This document shows positions 17,050 to 24,863 of a DNA stretch of 44,456 nucleotides, one piece after another. Numbering within the stretch: the stretch's first letter is position 1; every line of letters starts with the position of its first letter. Source of the DNA: Mangrovicoccus sp. HB161399 (GTDB taxonomy: Bacteria; Pseudomonadota; Alphaproteobacteria; Rhodobacterales; Rhodobacteraceae); the NCBI RefSeq assembly GCF_013184745.1, contig NZ_JAATVU010000049.1, forward strand, positions 1 to 44,456, given 5' to 3'. The notes beneath the pieces were generated by a model that was not told the origin of the DNA, did no database searches, and worked only from the letters and a program-made list of their open reading frames with translations. The position numbers and the translations under genes were made by a program.

Positions 17050-17898
17050 ATGACCTGTGCCGCCCCCCTCCCCGGCTTGCCCGCCCGCTGCCGAACGCTG
17101 TTCGTGTCCGACATCCATCTGGGCACGCGCGGCTGCCAGGCCGAGATGTTCCTCGACTTCCTGCGCCATGTGCAGGCCGAGCAGATCTACCTGGTCGGCG
17201 ACATCTTCGACGGCTGGCGGCTGCGCCGCGGCTGGCACTGGCCGCAGGCCCATAACAACGTGATCGAGGCGCTTCTCGCCCGCGCCCACCAGGGCGTGCC
17301 GATCATCTACATCCCGGGCAACCATGACGAAGTGATGCGGCGTTATCTCGGCACGCATTTCGGCGGCATCGACGTGCGCGACGAGGACACCCATGTCACC
17401 GCCGACGGCCGCCGCCTGCTGGTCGTCCACGGCGACAAGTACGACGTGGTGGTGATGAACGCCAAGTGGCTGGCCCATATCGGCGACTGGGCCTACAACC
17501 TCATCCTGCTGGCCAATACCTGGTACAACCGCGTCCGCCGCCTCTGGGGCGGGCAGTACTGGTCGCTGTCCAACTGGGCCAAGCAGACCGTAAAGCGCGC
17601 GGTGAACTTCATCGGCGAATTCGAGAAGGTTCTGGCCGACGAGGCCCGCCGCGGCGGGTTCGACGGCATCGTCTGCGGCCATATCCACAAGGCGGAGCTC
17701 TCCCGGCTCGGGGAAGTGCTCTACGCGAACTGCGGCGACTGGGTGGAAAGCTGCACGGGAATCATCGAGGATCACGACGGCAGCCTGCGCCTGGTCGACT
17801 GGGCAGGCGCCGTGCGCGAGCGCGCCCGCGAGGAGCGGGACGAGCAGCGCAAGGGCAAGAAGAAGAAGAAATCCAAGAAGGCAAAGCTCGCCTCCTGA
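17050..17898 (+). CDS. plcP: PlcP-type phospholipase C (metallophosphoesterase; often annotated as LpxH-like)
   Basis: The 282-aa calcineurin-like metallophosphoesterase has all metal motifs: DIH (21-23), GDIFDGW (50-56), GNHDE (90-94), a VVHGD and the late CGHIHKAE. Automatic annotation often gives UDP-2,3-diacylglucosamine diphosphatase. However, close homologues in Sinorhizobium and marine alphaproteobacteria are PlcP, which cuts phosphatidylcholine and other phospholipids to diacylglycerol during phosphate starvation. The PHO box directly upstream and btaA-btaB directly downstream, which use diacylglycerol, support PlcP. The C-terminus is very Lys-rich (KGKKKKKSKKAK), perhaps for membrane contact. 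Confidence 0.88.
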   Translation: MTCAAPLPGLPARCRTLFVSDIHLGTRGCQAEMFLDFLRHVQAEQIYLVGDIFDGWRLRRGWHWPQAHNNVIEALLARAHQGVPIIYIPGNHDEVMRRYLGTHFGGIDVRDEDTHVTADGRRLLVVHGDKYDVVVMNAKWLAHIGDWAYNLILLANTWYNRVRRLWGGQYWSLSNWAKQTVKRAVNFIGEFEKVLADEARRGGFDGIVCGHIHKAELSRLGEVLYANCGDWVESCTGIIEDHDGSLRLVDWAGAVRERAREERDEQRKGKKKKKSKKAKLAS

Positions 17899-17918
17899 GG
17901 CGGCACCGGGGCATCGAC

Positions 17919-19148
17919 ATGACAGATCAGAGCATCGCGCGCCAGCAGCTCGGCGGCGCCGTCCACCAGAAACCGGCGCTTTCGGCCACCGGCGCGCTGG
18001 AGCGGGTCTTCTCCAACCTCTTCACCGGGCTGGTCTATGCCCAGATCTGGGAGGACCCGGTCGTCGACATGGCGGCGCTGCAGCTCCGGCCCTCCGACCG
18101 GCTGGTCTGCATCGCCTCGGGCGGCTGCAACATGATGAGCTATCTCTCCGCCGGGCTGGCGGGCGTCACCGCTGTCGATCTCAGCCCGGCGCATGTCGCG
18201 CTGAACCGGCTGAAGCTCGCGGCGGTCCAGGCCCTGCCCAGCCACGCCACGTTCTACGATTTCTTCGGCCATGCCGACCGCAAGGGAAATGCCGCGCTCT
18301 ACGACCAGTTCGTCGCGCCCGCGCTCGACGCGGAAAGCCGCGCCTTCTGGGAGGCCCGCCAGGGCCGGATGCGCCGCCGCATCGAGATGTTCGAGAACGG
18401 CTTCTACCGCTACGGCGTGCTCGGCCGCTTCATCGCCGCCGCGCATCTGGTCGCCGGGCTCGGCAAGGTCGATTTCCGCCCGCTTCTGGCCGCGCGGACG
18501 CTGGAGGAGCAGCGCGACTTCTTCGAGGCCGAGGTAGCACCCTTGTTCGAGACCCGCGGCGTCCGCTTCCTGGCGCGGCGCAAGGCCTCGCTCTTCGGGC
18601 TCGGCATCCCGCCCGCGCAGTTCGACAAGCTCGCGGCCGACGGCGGCGGCGACATCGTCCCGGTGCTGCGCGAGCGCACCCGCAAGCTGATGTGCGATTT
18701 CCCGATCTCCGAGAACTACTTCGCCTGGGCCGCCTTCAACCGCGGCTACAAGCCGGACGGAACCGGCCCGGTCCCGCCCTACCTGGCGGCGGAGAACTGG
18801 GAGGCAGTGCGCGCTGCCGCGCCGCGCGCCGAGGTGGCGAACCGCAACCTGACCGACATGCTGGCGGAAAAGCCCGATGCCAGCCAGGACGCCTATGTGC
18901 TGCTCGATGCGCAGGACTGGATGACCGACGGACAGCTCGATGCGCTCTGGAGCCAGATCACCCGCACCGCCCGGCCCGGGGCGCGCGTGATCTTCCGCAC
19001 CGGCGGCGCCCCCGATATCCTGCCCGGCCGCGTGGACCCTGCGACCCTCGGACGCTGGGTCTCGATCCCCGAGGAGGGCCACCTATTCTGGCAGAAGGAC
19101 CGGTCCGCCATCTACGGCGGCTTCCACAAGTACACGTTCCAGGGATAG
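17919..19148 (+). CDS. btaA: BtaA, SAM:diacylglycerol 3-amino-3-carboxypropyltransferase
   Basis: The 409-aa protein matches BtaA, which transfers the 3-amino-3-carboxypropyl group of S-adenosylmethionine to diacylglycerol to give diacylglyceryl-homoserine, the first step of betaine lipid (DGTS) synthesis. Typical segments are FSNLFTGLVYAQIWEDPVVD, the SAM-binding-like VCIASGGCNMMSYL and VTAVDLSPAHVALN, and the C-terminal FRTGGAP and GGFHKYTF. It starts 21 bases after plcP and ends 8 bases before btaB. PlcP would supply its diacylglycerol substrate, so the operon replaces phospholipid with a phosphorus-free lipid. Confidence 0.95.
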   Translation: MTDQSIARQQLGGAVHQKPALSATGALERVFSNLFTGLVYAQIWEDPVVDMAALQLRPSDRLVCIASGGCNMMSYLSAGLAGVTAVDLSPAHVALNRLKLAAVQALPSHATFYDFFGHADRKGNAALYDQFVAPALDAESRAFWEARQGRMRRRIEMFENGFYRYGVLGRFIAAAHLVAGLGKVDFRPLLAARTLEEQRDFFEAEVAPLFETRGVRFLARRKASLFGLGIPPAQFDKLAADGGGDIVPVLRERTRKLMCDFPISENYFAWAAFNRGYKPDGTGPVPPYLAAENWEAVRAAAPRAEVANRNLTDMLAEKPDASQDAYVLLDAQDWMTDGQLDALWSQITRTARPGARVIFRTGGAPDILPGRVDPATLGRWVSIPEEGHLFWQKDRSAIYGGFHKYTFQG

Positions 19149-19156
19149 GGCGCGGC

Positions 19157-19816
19157 ATGCAGGCTGATCACGATCATGGCGACCTGATGGACCGGGTCTA
19201 CCGGCACCAGGCAGCGATCTACGACCTGACGCGGAAATACTACCTGCTGGGCCGCGACCGGCTGATCGACGAGCTGGACGTGGAAGGCGACGGCACGGTG
19301 CTGGAGATCGCCTGCGGCACCGGGCGCAACCTGATCCGCATCGGCAACCGCTACCGCGACGCCCAGCTCTTCGGCGTCGACATCTCCCACAAGATGCTGC
19401 GCCAGGCCTCGAAGAACAGCGCCCGCTCGGCGATGCGCTGGCGGATCAAGCTGGCCAAGGCGGATGCCTGCAGCTTCGATCCCGGGATGACGCTCGGCCA
19501 GGCGCAGTTCGACCGGATCGTGTTCAGCTACTGCCTGTCGATGATCCCCGACTGGCAGGGCGCGCTGGCGCATGCCGTGCCGATGCTGGCGCCGGGCGGA
19601 CGGATCCACATGGTCGATTTCGGCCTGCAGAGCGGCCTGCCCCGCTGGTTCGGCAAGGGCATGCACCTGTGGCTGTCGAAATTCCATGTCGCCCCGCGCG
19701 CGGGCATGGCGGAGGCGTTCGAGCGCCTCGCCGCGGAGCACGGGCTCGAGACAGACGTCCGGCCGCTCTACCGCGACTACGCGGTGATCGGCACGCTCGC
19801 GCGCCCGGCGGCATGA
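19157..19816 (+). CDS. btaB: BtaB, diacylglyceryl-homoserine N-methyltransferase
   Basis: The 219-aa class I SAM methyltransferase contains VLEIACGTGRNL (motif I), LFGVDISHKML, and FDRIVFSYCLSMIPDW (motif II). BtaB methylates diacylglyceryl-homoserine three times to the betaine lipid DGTS. The identification rests on its place directly after btaA as well as on length and sequence. Its stop overlaps the VOC gene start by 4 bases (ATGA), so the downstream gene is part of the operon. Confidence 0.93.
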   Translation: MQADHDHGDLMDRVYRHQAAIYDLTRKYYLLGRDRLIDELDVEGDGTVLEIACGTGRNLIRIGNRYRDAQLFGVDISHKMLRQASKNSARSAMRWRIKLAKADACSFDPGMTLGQAQFDRIVFSYCLSMIPDWQGALAHAVPMLAPGGRIHMVDFGLQSGLPRWFGKGMHLWLSKFHVAPRAGMAEAFERLAAEHGLETDVRPLYRDYAVIGTLARPAA

Positions 19817-20190
19817 TCAGGTCGCTCGACCATCTGGTGCTGACCACCGCGGACGAGGCGGCCTGCATAGAGTTCTATACCCGCGTTCTGGGCATGGCGC
19901 TGGAAACCTTCGGCGCGGGGCGCCGCGCCTTCCGCTTCGGCGACCAGAAGATCAACCTGCATGTGAAGGACCGGGAATTCGATCCCAAGGCGCGGATCCC
20001 GCAGCCCGGCGCGCTCGACCTGTGCTTCCTGGCGGATTGCCCGCTCGAGGAGGTGATGCGCCGCCTCGGCGATGCCGGCGCCGCAATCGAGGAAGGCCCG
20101 GTGATGCGCACCGGCGCGACCGGACCGATCCGCTCGGTCTACCTGCGCGATCCCGACGGCAACCTGATCGAGATCTCGGAACCCGCCTGA
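19813..20190 (+). CDS. VOC-superfamily (glyoxalase/dioxygenase-like) protein
   Basis: The 125-aa protein is a single vicinal-oxygen-chelate domain with HLVLTTADEAACIEFYTRVLGM at the start, INLHVK in the middle and the metal-ligand C-terminus SVYLRDPDGNLIEISEP. His7, His51-region and Glu near the end are the expected metal ligands. Functions across this superfamily range from glyoxalase to dioxygenase and antibiotic modification, so the reaction cannot be assigned. ATGA overlap with btaB makes it the fourth gene of the PHO-box operon, hence probably phosphate-regulated. Confidence 0.85.
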   Translation: MIRSLDHLVLTTADEAACIEFYTRVLGMALETFGAGRRAFRFGDQKINLHVKDREFDPKARIPQPGALDLCFLADCPLEEVMRRLGDAGAAIEEGPVMRTGATGPIRSVYLRDPDGNLIEISEPA

Positions 20191-20200
20191 GCCGCGCGGC

Positions 20201-20362
20201 TCAGTCCTGCTTGGGCTTGTCGTCGTACTCGCCCGAGAGGATGCGGCGGGCATCGCCCTCGGGGTCCTCGTACTGGTTCGCCCGCAGCGACCACAGGAAG
20301 GCGATCAGGCCCACGCCGCCGAGAAGCAGCGAAGCCGGGATCAGGATAGCCAGGATTTCCAT
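20201..20362 (-). CDS. ccoS: CcoS, cbb3 oxidase maturation protein
   Basis: This 53-aa protein was translated directly from the minus strand. It has one N-terminal transmembrane helix (residues 3-25) followed by WSLRANQYEDPEGDARRIL, the conserved CcoS signature. CcoS is needed for cofactor insertion into CcoN. Its ATG follows the ccoI TAG stop with no gap, so it is the last gene of ccoGHIS. It converges with the VOC gene, 10 bases away. Confidence 0.92.
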   Translation of the reverse strand: MEILAILIPASLLLGGVGLIAFLWSLRANQYEDPEGDARRILSGEYDDKPKQD

Positions 20363-22558
20363 CTATCTCACTCTCAATGCATTCAGCGAGACCGTGATCG
20401 AACTCGCCGACATGGCCGCGGCCGCGATCAGCGGCGAGCAGAGCCCGGCCACCGCCAGCGGCACGGCCAGGACGTTGTAGACCGTCGCGATGCGGAAGTT
20501 TTCCCGGATGCGGCGCACCGCCCTGCGCGCCGTCGCCCGCGCCTCGGGGATCGCCGACAGGTCGGCATGGAGCAGAACCATGTCGGAGGCGACCCGCGCC
20601 GCTTCCAGCGCCGAGGCCGGCGAGAGCGAGGCATGCGCCGAGGCCAGCGCCGCCGTGTCGTTCAGCCCGTCCCCGGCCATCAGCACCTTGGCGCCTTTCG
20701 CGGCCAGATCCTGCACGTAGCCCGCCTTCTCGGCCGGCAGGATTCCCGCGCGCCATTCGGAAATGCCCAGCTCCTCGGCCAGCGCGCGCACCGCCGGTTC
20801 CGCATCGCCCGAGAGCAGGTGCACCTGAAGCCCCTGCGCCTTCAGCCCCTCGACCGCCTCGCGTGCCCCCGGCCGCAGCCGGTCGCGGAAGCGGATCGCC
20901 ACCGGCGACCCGTCGCCCAGGCGCAGCCAGGTGGCCGTGCCCTGCACCGCCGCGCCCGTGCCGCCGACCCAGTCGAGCCGACCCATACGCAGCAGCGCGC
21001 CGTCCGCGCGGCCCTCTATGCCGTAGCCCGGCACTTCGCGCAGCTCCGCCACGCCGGCCGCATCGATGTCCCCGGCAGCCCGCAGGACCGCCTGCGCCAG
21101 CGGATGGGCAGAGCCGGCGGCGATCCCTGCCGCCAGCCGCTGCCATTCCGGCGCCAGAGCGGCGAAATCGACCGCTTCGGGCTGGCCGAGGGTCAGCGTG
21201 CCGGTCTTGTCGAAGACCGCCGTGTCGGTCTCTGCCAACCGCTCCAGCGCGGTCGCGTCCTTGATTAGCAGCCCGCGGCGGAACAGCCGCCCAGAGGCCG
21301 CCGTGGTCACCGCCGGCACGGCGAGGCCGAGCGCGCAGGGACAGGTGATGATCAGCACCGCCGCCGCGATGTTCAGCGCCACGCGCAGGTCGCCGGTGCC
21401 TGCGAACCAGCCGAGGAAGGCCAGCGCGGACAGGATGTGCACGCCGGGCGCGTAGAGCTTCGCCGCCTTGTCGGCCAGCGAGGAATATTGCGACCGGCCG
21501 CTTTCGGCGATCGCCACCAGGTCGGTCAGCGCATGCAGCGAGGTATCCGCCCCCACGGCGGTCGCGCGCAGCAGCAGCGGCCCGGTCAGGTTCACCTCAC
21601 CCGCCGAAACCGCCATGCCGGGCCGCGCCTGCACCGGCAGGGTCTCGCCGGTCAGCAGCGCGCGGTCGAGCTCCGACATGCCCTCGGTCACCTCGCCGTC
21701 CACCGGGATGCGGCCGCCCGGGCGGACCCGGATCAGATCGCCCGCGACCAGCTCGGCTTGCGGAACGGTTTCCTCGATGCCGCCCCGGATGCGGGTGGCG
21801 CGGGCCACTTCAAGCGCGGCCAGCTCCTCGGCGGCGGAGCGCGCGACGGCACGCGTCCGGTGGTCGAGATAGCGCCCGGCCAGCAGGAAGAAGCAGAGCA
21901 TCAGCGTCGCGTCGAAATAGGCATGCGCCCCGGACTGGATGGTCTCGTAGAGCGACGTGACGATGGTCAGCACGATGGCAAGCGTGATCGGCACGTCCAT
22001 GTTGAGCGCGCCCCGGCGCAGCGCGGCGAAGGCGTTGCGGTAGAAGGGCTGGCCGGCGAAGGCGACGGTCGGCAGGGCGATGAAGGCGCTGATCCAGTGG
22101 AACATGTCGCGGGTCGCGCCCTCTGCCCCGGCCCAGACCGAGACCGACAGCAGCATCACGTTCATCGCCGCGAAGCCCGCCACGCCCAGGCGCATCAGCA
22201 GCTCGCGCCCGGCGCGGTCGGTCTGGGTCGCGGCCAGCGTTCCGGCATCGAGCTCGTGCGCCTCGAAGCCCGCGGCCTCCAGCGCCGAGACCAGCGCCTC
22301 GGGCGTCACCCCCGCCCCGGCCGTGACCGAGGCGCGCTTCAGCGTCATGTTGACCCGCGCCTCGCGCACGCCCTCGACGCCGCGCAGCGCGCGCTCGGCC
22401 GCCAGCATCGCATCGGCATCGGCGATCCCGGGCACCGACAGCATCAGCTTCTCCGACCGCGCCGCGCGGATCTGCGCGACGGTTTCGGCCGGATCGGTGG
22501 CGACGCAGGCCGGGCAGGCAACGGCGCCGGGCAGCTCGGAAGTGTCCGCCAGCGCCAT
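20363..22558 (-). CDS. ccoI: CcoI, copper-exporting P1B-type ATPase for cbb3 oxidase assembly
   Basis: The 731-aa inner-membrane ATPase supplies copper for the cbb3 oxidase. In order: an N-terminal cysteine pair CPAC (15-18), a heavy-metal-associated domain (about 38-105), the actuator motif LLTGETLP (TGE 303-305), the transmembrane metal motif CPC (406-408), the phosphorylation site FDKTGTLT (Asp450), and GDGLNDTAAL near the C-terminus. It lies between ccoH (3-base gap) and ccoS. Context separates it from a general CopA: it is embedded in ccoGHIS. Confidence 0.95.
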   Translation of the reverse strand: MALADTSELPGAVACPACVATDPAETVAQIRAARSEKLMLSVPGIADADAMLAAERALRGVEGVREARVNMTLKRASVTAGAGVTPEALVSALEAAGFEAHELDAGTLAATQTDRAGRELLMRLGVAGFAAMNVMLLSVSVWAGAEGATRDMFHWISAFIALPTVAFAGQPFYRNAFAALRRGALNMDVPITLAIVLTIVTSLYETIQSGAHAYFDATLMLCFFLLAGRYLDHRTRAVARSAAEELAALEVARATRIRGGIEETVPQAELVAGDLIRVRPGGRIPVDGEVTEGMSELDRALLTGETLPVQARPGMAVSAGEVNLTGPLLLRATAVGADTSLHALTDLVAIAESGRSQYSSLADKAAKLYAPGVHILSALAFLGWFAGTGDLRVALNIAAAVLIITCPCALGLAVPAVTTAASGRLFRRGLLIKDATALERLAETDTAVFDKTGTLTLGQPEAVDFAALAPEWQRLAAGIAAGSAHPLAQAVLRAAGDIDAAGVAELREVPGYGIEGRADGALLRMGRLDWVGGTGAAVQGTATWLRLGDGSPVAIRFRDRLRPGAREAVEGLKAQGLQVHLLSGDAEPAVRALAEELGISEWRAGILPAEKAGYVQDLAAKGAKVLMAGDGLNDTAALASAHASLSPASALEAARVASDMVLLHADLSAIPEARATARRAVRRIRENFRIATVYNVLAVPLAVAGLCSPLIAAAAMSASSITVSLNALRVR

Positions 22559-22561
22559 GGC

Positions 22562-23023
22562 TCAGCCTTGCCCGTTCCGGATCGGGAACGGGATGCGGCG
22601 GCTGAATTCCGTGCCGTCCGCGGCCACCGCCTTCAGCCGGATGTTCCAGTTGCCGTCCGGAAGGTCCAGCGGCGTCGCATAGACCGCGCCGTTGCGGGTG
22701 AATTCCGGGGTCACGTCGTCCCGGGTCGAGGTCGCCCAGCCGACCAGCGCGGCCATCGAGGAAATCTCCGCGGGACCGCCATCCGGCCCGGTGATCTCGA
22801 TTTCCAGCACCTTGTCGGCATAGCGGGCATCCACGGTCCATCCCAGCGCCAGCTGCGCCGACTTGTGGACGTCGAATTCCTGGCTTGCCTGGTAGCTGCT
22901 GGCGGTCTCGATCCCCGGGAAGGTCGCCACCGCCTGCCAGGCCATGACCACGTTCACCGCGATGACGATCCCGAAGGAGGCCACCGCGATCATCAGAACC
23001 TTGAAGCCGGTCAGTTCGCCCAT
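22562..23023 (-). CDS. ccoH: CcoH/FixH family cbb3 oxidase assembly protein
   Basis: The 153-aa protein has one N-terminal membrane helix (residues 7-30) and a periplasmic domain with the FixH-type SYQASQEFDVHKSAQLALGW segment followed by DGNWNIRLKA. CcoH associates with the assembling cbb3 complex and stabilises it. The ATG overlaps the ccoG stop by one base (TGATG), which fixes the start at 23023 even though the frame stays open upstream. Confidence 0.92.
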   Translation of the reverse strand: MGELTGFKVLMIAVASFGIVIAVNVVMAWQAVATFPGIETASSYQASQEFDVHKSAQLALGWTVDARYADKVLEIEITGPDGGPAEISSMAALVGWATSTRDDVTPEFTRNGAVYATPLDLPDGNWNIRLKAVAADGTEFSRRIPFPIRNGQG

Positions 23024-24513
23024 CACTTCGTCCCCTTGCCGTTGAACACGGTATCCTTCTCGGTCGCTTCCTTGCTCACCGTGTCCTCGACATGGATCCA
23101 CAGGTCGGTCCGGTTCGCGGCCGCCGCCTCGGAGCCCGGCGCCGCCATGATATAGACCCGCTGCAGCATCGTCGAATCCGCTGGCACCATCACCGTCTGG
23201 GTGTCGGAACCTTCGAGATCGACGGCGAAGGGCTCGTCCGATTCCACCGTGATCAGGTAGGGCCGGTCCTCGCCGTGCTTGTTGCGCAGCCGCACGTCAT
23301 AGGTGTTGCGGATCGTGCCGTCCGAAAGGGTGATGTAGACCGGGTTGCGGATCGGCGCGACGGTGACCGATATGTCCTCGCGCATGAAGAGCGCGGCCAC
23401 CAGGCCGACGCCGACCCCGCCCCAGAGCACGGTATAGAGGATCGTGCGCGGCCGCAGGACATGCTTGAGCACCGGGATCGGGGTCTTGCCCGACTTCTCG
23501 TGCTCCTCGTCGGTCAGCGCCATGTAGTCGATCAGCCCGCGCGGCTTGCCGATCTTGTCCATGATCTCGTTGCAGGCGTCGATGCACAGGCCGCAGGTTA
23601 TGCATTCCAGCTGCTGGCCGTCGCGGATGTCGATCCCCATCGGACAGACGTTCACGCAGGCGTTGCAGTCGATGCAGTCGCCCAGGGAGGGCGCGTCCTT
23701 CGGCGCCTCGCGCTGGCTGATCGCATCGGCGGTGCGGGTCGTCTCGGCCACCTCGACATGCTTGCGGCGGTGCTTGCCGCGCGGTTCGCCCCGCCAGGAG
23801 CGGTAGGCGATGGTGATCGTGTCCTCGTCCATCATCGCCGCCTGGATGCGCGGCCAGGGGCACATGTAGATGCAGACCTGTTCGCGCATGAAGCCGCCGA
23901 AGATGAAGGTCGTGGCCGTCAGCAGCCCGACGGTCGTGTAGGCCACGAGCGGCGCCTGGAAGGTCACGAGGTCATGCAGCAGCGTCGGCGCATCGGCGAA
24001 ATAGAACACCCAGGCACCGCCGGTGGCGACGGCGATGGCGAACCAGACCGCCCATTTGGTGATCCTGAGCCGCGCCTTGTGCGCGTCCCATTTCTGCCGC
24101 AGCAGGCGGATGCGGTTGTTGCGGTCGCCCTCGATCCAGCGCTCCACCAGGATGAAGAGATCGACCCAGACGGTCTGGGGGCAGGTATAGCCGCACCAGA
24201 CCCGGCCCAGGGCCGAGGTGAACAGGAAGAGGCCGAGACCGGCCATGATCAAGAGGCCCGCGACGAAGTAGAATTCATGCGGCCAGATCTCGATCCAGAA
24301 GAAGAAGAAGCGGCGGTTGGCGAGATCGATCAGCACCGCCTGGTCGGGCAGCTTGGCGCCGCGGTCCCAGCGGATCCAGGGCGTCACGTAGTAGATGCCC
24401 AGCGTGACGATCATGATGATCCATTTGAGCCGGCGGTAGTTCCCCGAGATGCGCTTGGGGAAGATCGGCTCGCGGCTGGCATAAAGGGAGGGGGGCTGCT
24501 CGCTCGCGCTCAT
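23023..24513 (-). CDS. ccoG: CcoG/RdxA, membrane iron-sulfur cupric reductase for cbb3 assembly
   Basis: The 496-aa protein has several transmembrane helices (about 29-45, 80-105, 150-172, 183-203, 354-372). Cys motifs CGYTCPQTVW and CIYMCPWPR lie in the membrane part, and two 4Fe-4S motifs are present: CIDCNACVNVCP and CITCGLCIDACN. The C-terminal periplasmic part is the Ig-like FixG domain. Family members reduce Cu(II) during cbb3 oxidase assembly. It is the first gene of ccoGHIS, with an FNR box 66-79 bases upstream of its start codon. Confidence 0.94.
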   Translation of the reverse strand: MSASEQPPSLYASREPIFPKRISGNYRRLKWIIMIVTLGIYYVTPWIRWDRGAKLPDQAVLIDLANRRFFFFWIEIWPHEFYFVAGLLIMAGLGLFLFTSALGRVWCGYTCPQTVWVDLFILVERWIEGDRNNRIRLLRQKWDAHKARLRITKWAVWFAIAVATGGAWVFYFADAPTLLHDLVTFQAPLVAYTTVGLLTATTFIFGGFMREQVCIYMCPWPRIQAAMMDEDTITIAYRSWRGEPRGKHRRKHVEVAETTRTADAISQREAPKDAPSLGDCIDCNACVNVCPMGIDIRDGQQLECITCGLCIDACNEIMDKIGKPRGLIDYMALTDEEHEKSGKTPIPVLKHVLRPRTILYTVLWGGVGVGLVAALFMREDISVTVAPIRNPVYITLSDGTIRNTYDVRLRNKHGEDRPYLITVESDEPFAVDLEGSDTQTVMVPADSTMLQRVYIMAAPGSEAAAANRTDLWIHVEDTVSKEATEKDTVFNGKGTK

Positions 24514-24578
24514 GACATATTCCGATTCGACTGCACTTGTCTTATTCGTGTATCTGCCATGCGCGATTGGCTAGGGAC

Positions 24579-24592
24579 TTGACGTGGATCAA
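24579..24592 (-). promoter_or_regulatory. FNR box of the ccoGHIS promoter
   Basis: TTGACGTGGATCAA is one base from the TTGAT-N4-ATCAA consensus. If it acts as a class II site (centre at -41.5) the minus-strand start would be near 24544, giving a leader of about 30 bases before ccoG. A -10-like AGATAC/GATACA lies in the right place. Confidence 0.8.
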
Positions 24593-24628
24593 TCATAGCC
24601 TAATCGTCGCAAATCCCTCGATTCCGAA

Positions 24629-24684
24629 CAAAAAAACATCGGCACCCCCCAAGGAAACGCGCGAACAGGAAGGGGTGCCGATGT
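24629..24684 (-). terminator. Strong intrinsic terminator, minus strand, with an unusually large loop
   Basis: ACATCGGCACCCC (24636-24648) and its exact complement at 24672-24684 form a 13-bp perfect stem around a 23-nt loop. On the minus strand it is followed by seven T residues (24630-24636, the last pairing in the stem). No annotated minus-strand gene lies just upstream, since the DUF2270 gene runs the other way. Confidence 0.88.
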
Positions 24685-24724
24685 TGAGAGGATCCGAACG
24701 AGGTTCAGCACCGGTCGGTCCTTG
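24629..24724 (-). ncRNA. Candidate FNR-activated small RNA
   Basis: No protein gene on the minus strand ends here, yet a very strong terminator does. Upstream on that strand are a -10-like TAGAAC (24731-24736) and an FNR dyad (24759-24772). The centre-to-centre distance of 32 bases is what a class II FNR promoter requires, and it predicts a start near 24724. The transcript would be about 95 nt, with C/U-rich single-stranded patches (CCTCTC, and TTCCTG in the large terminator loop) that could pair with ribosome sites. This is inference from layout; expression is unproven. Confidence 0.5.
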
Positions 24725-24758
24725 CCCCCGGTTCTACGCGCGACTCGCCCCCCCGGCT

Positions 24759-24772
24759 TTGACACAGGTCAA
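24759..24772. promoter_or_regulatory. FNR-type dyad between ccoG and the DUF2270 gene
   Basis: TTGACACAGGTCAA is a perfect dyad, TTGAC-N4-GTCAA, one base per half from TTGAT. It is symmetric and so could serve either strand. The minus-strand -10 candidate (TAGAAC) fits better than the plus-strand one (GCACAT near 24795), which favours the small-RNA direction, but the DUF2270 gene may share it. Confidence 0.65.
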
Positions 24773-24863
24773 TCCGGCGATCCATGCTGGGCCTGCACAT
24801 GCTTCCGGCAGATAGTCGGAATGACCGGGCATAGATTCGGCAGGCTGCGGAAGGGGAGGACAG

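Noticed and set aside
17050-17898. Annotation as LpxH (UDP-2,3-diacylglucosamine diphosphatase)
   Set aside because: The PHO box and the btaA-btaB partners fit PlcP; lipid A genes are absent here. Sequence motifs alone do not separate the two families.
24636-24684. The 24.66-kb hairpin as a plus-strand terminator
   Set aside because: On the plus strand the stem is preceded, not followed, by the homopolymer run; only the minus strand has a U tract.
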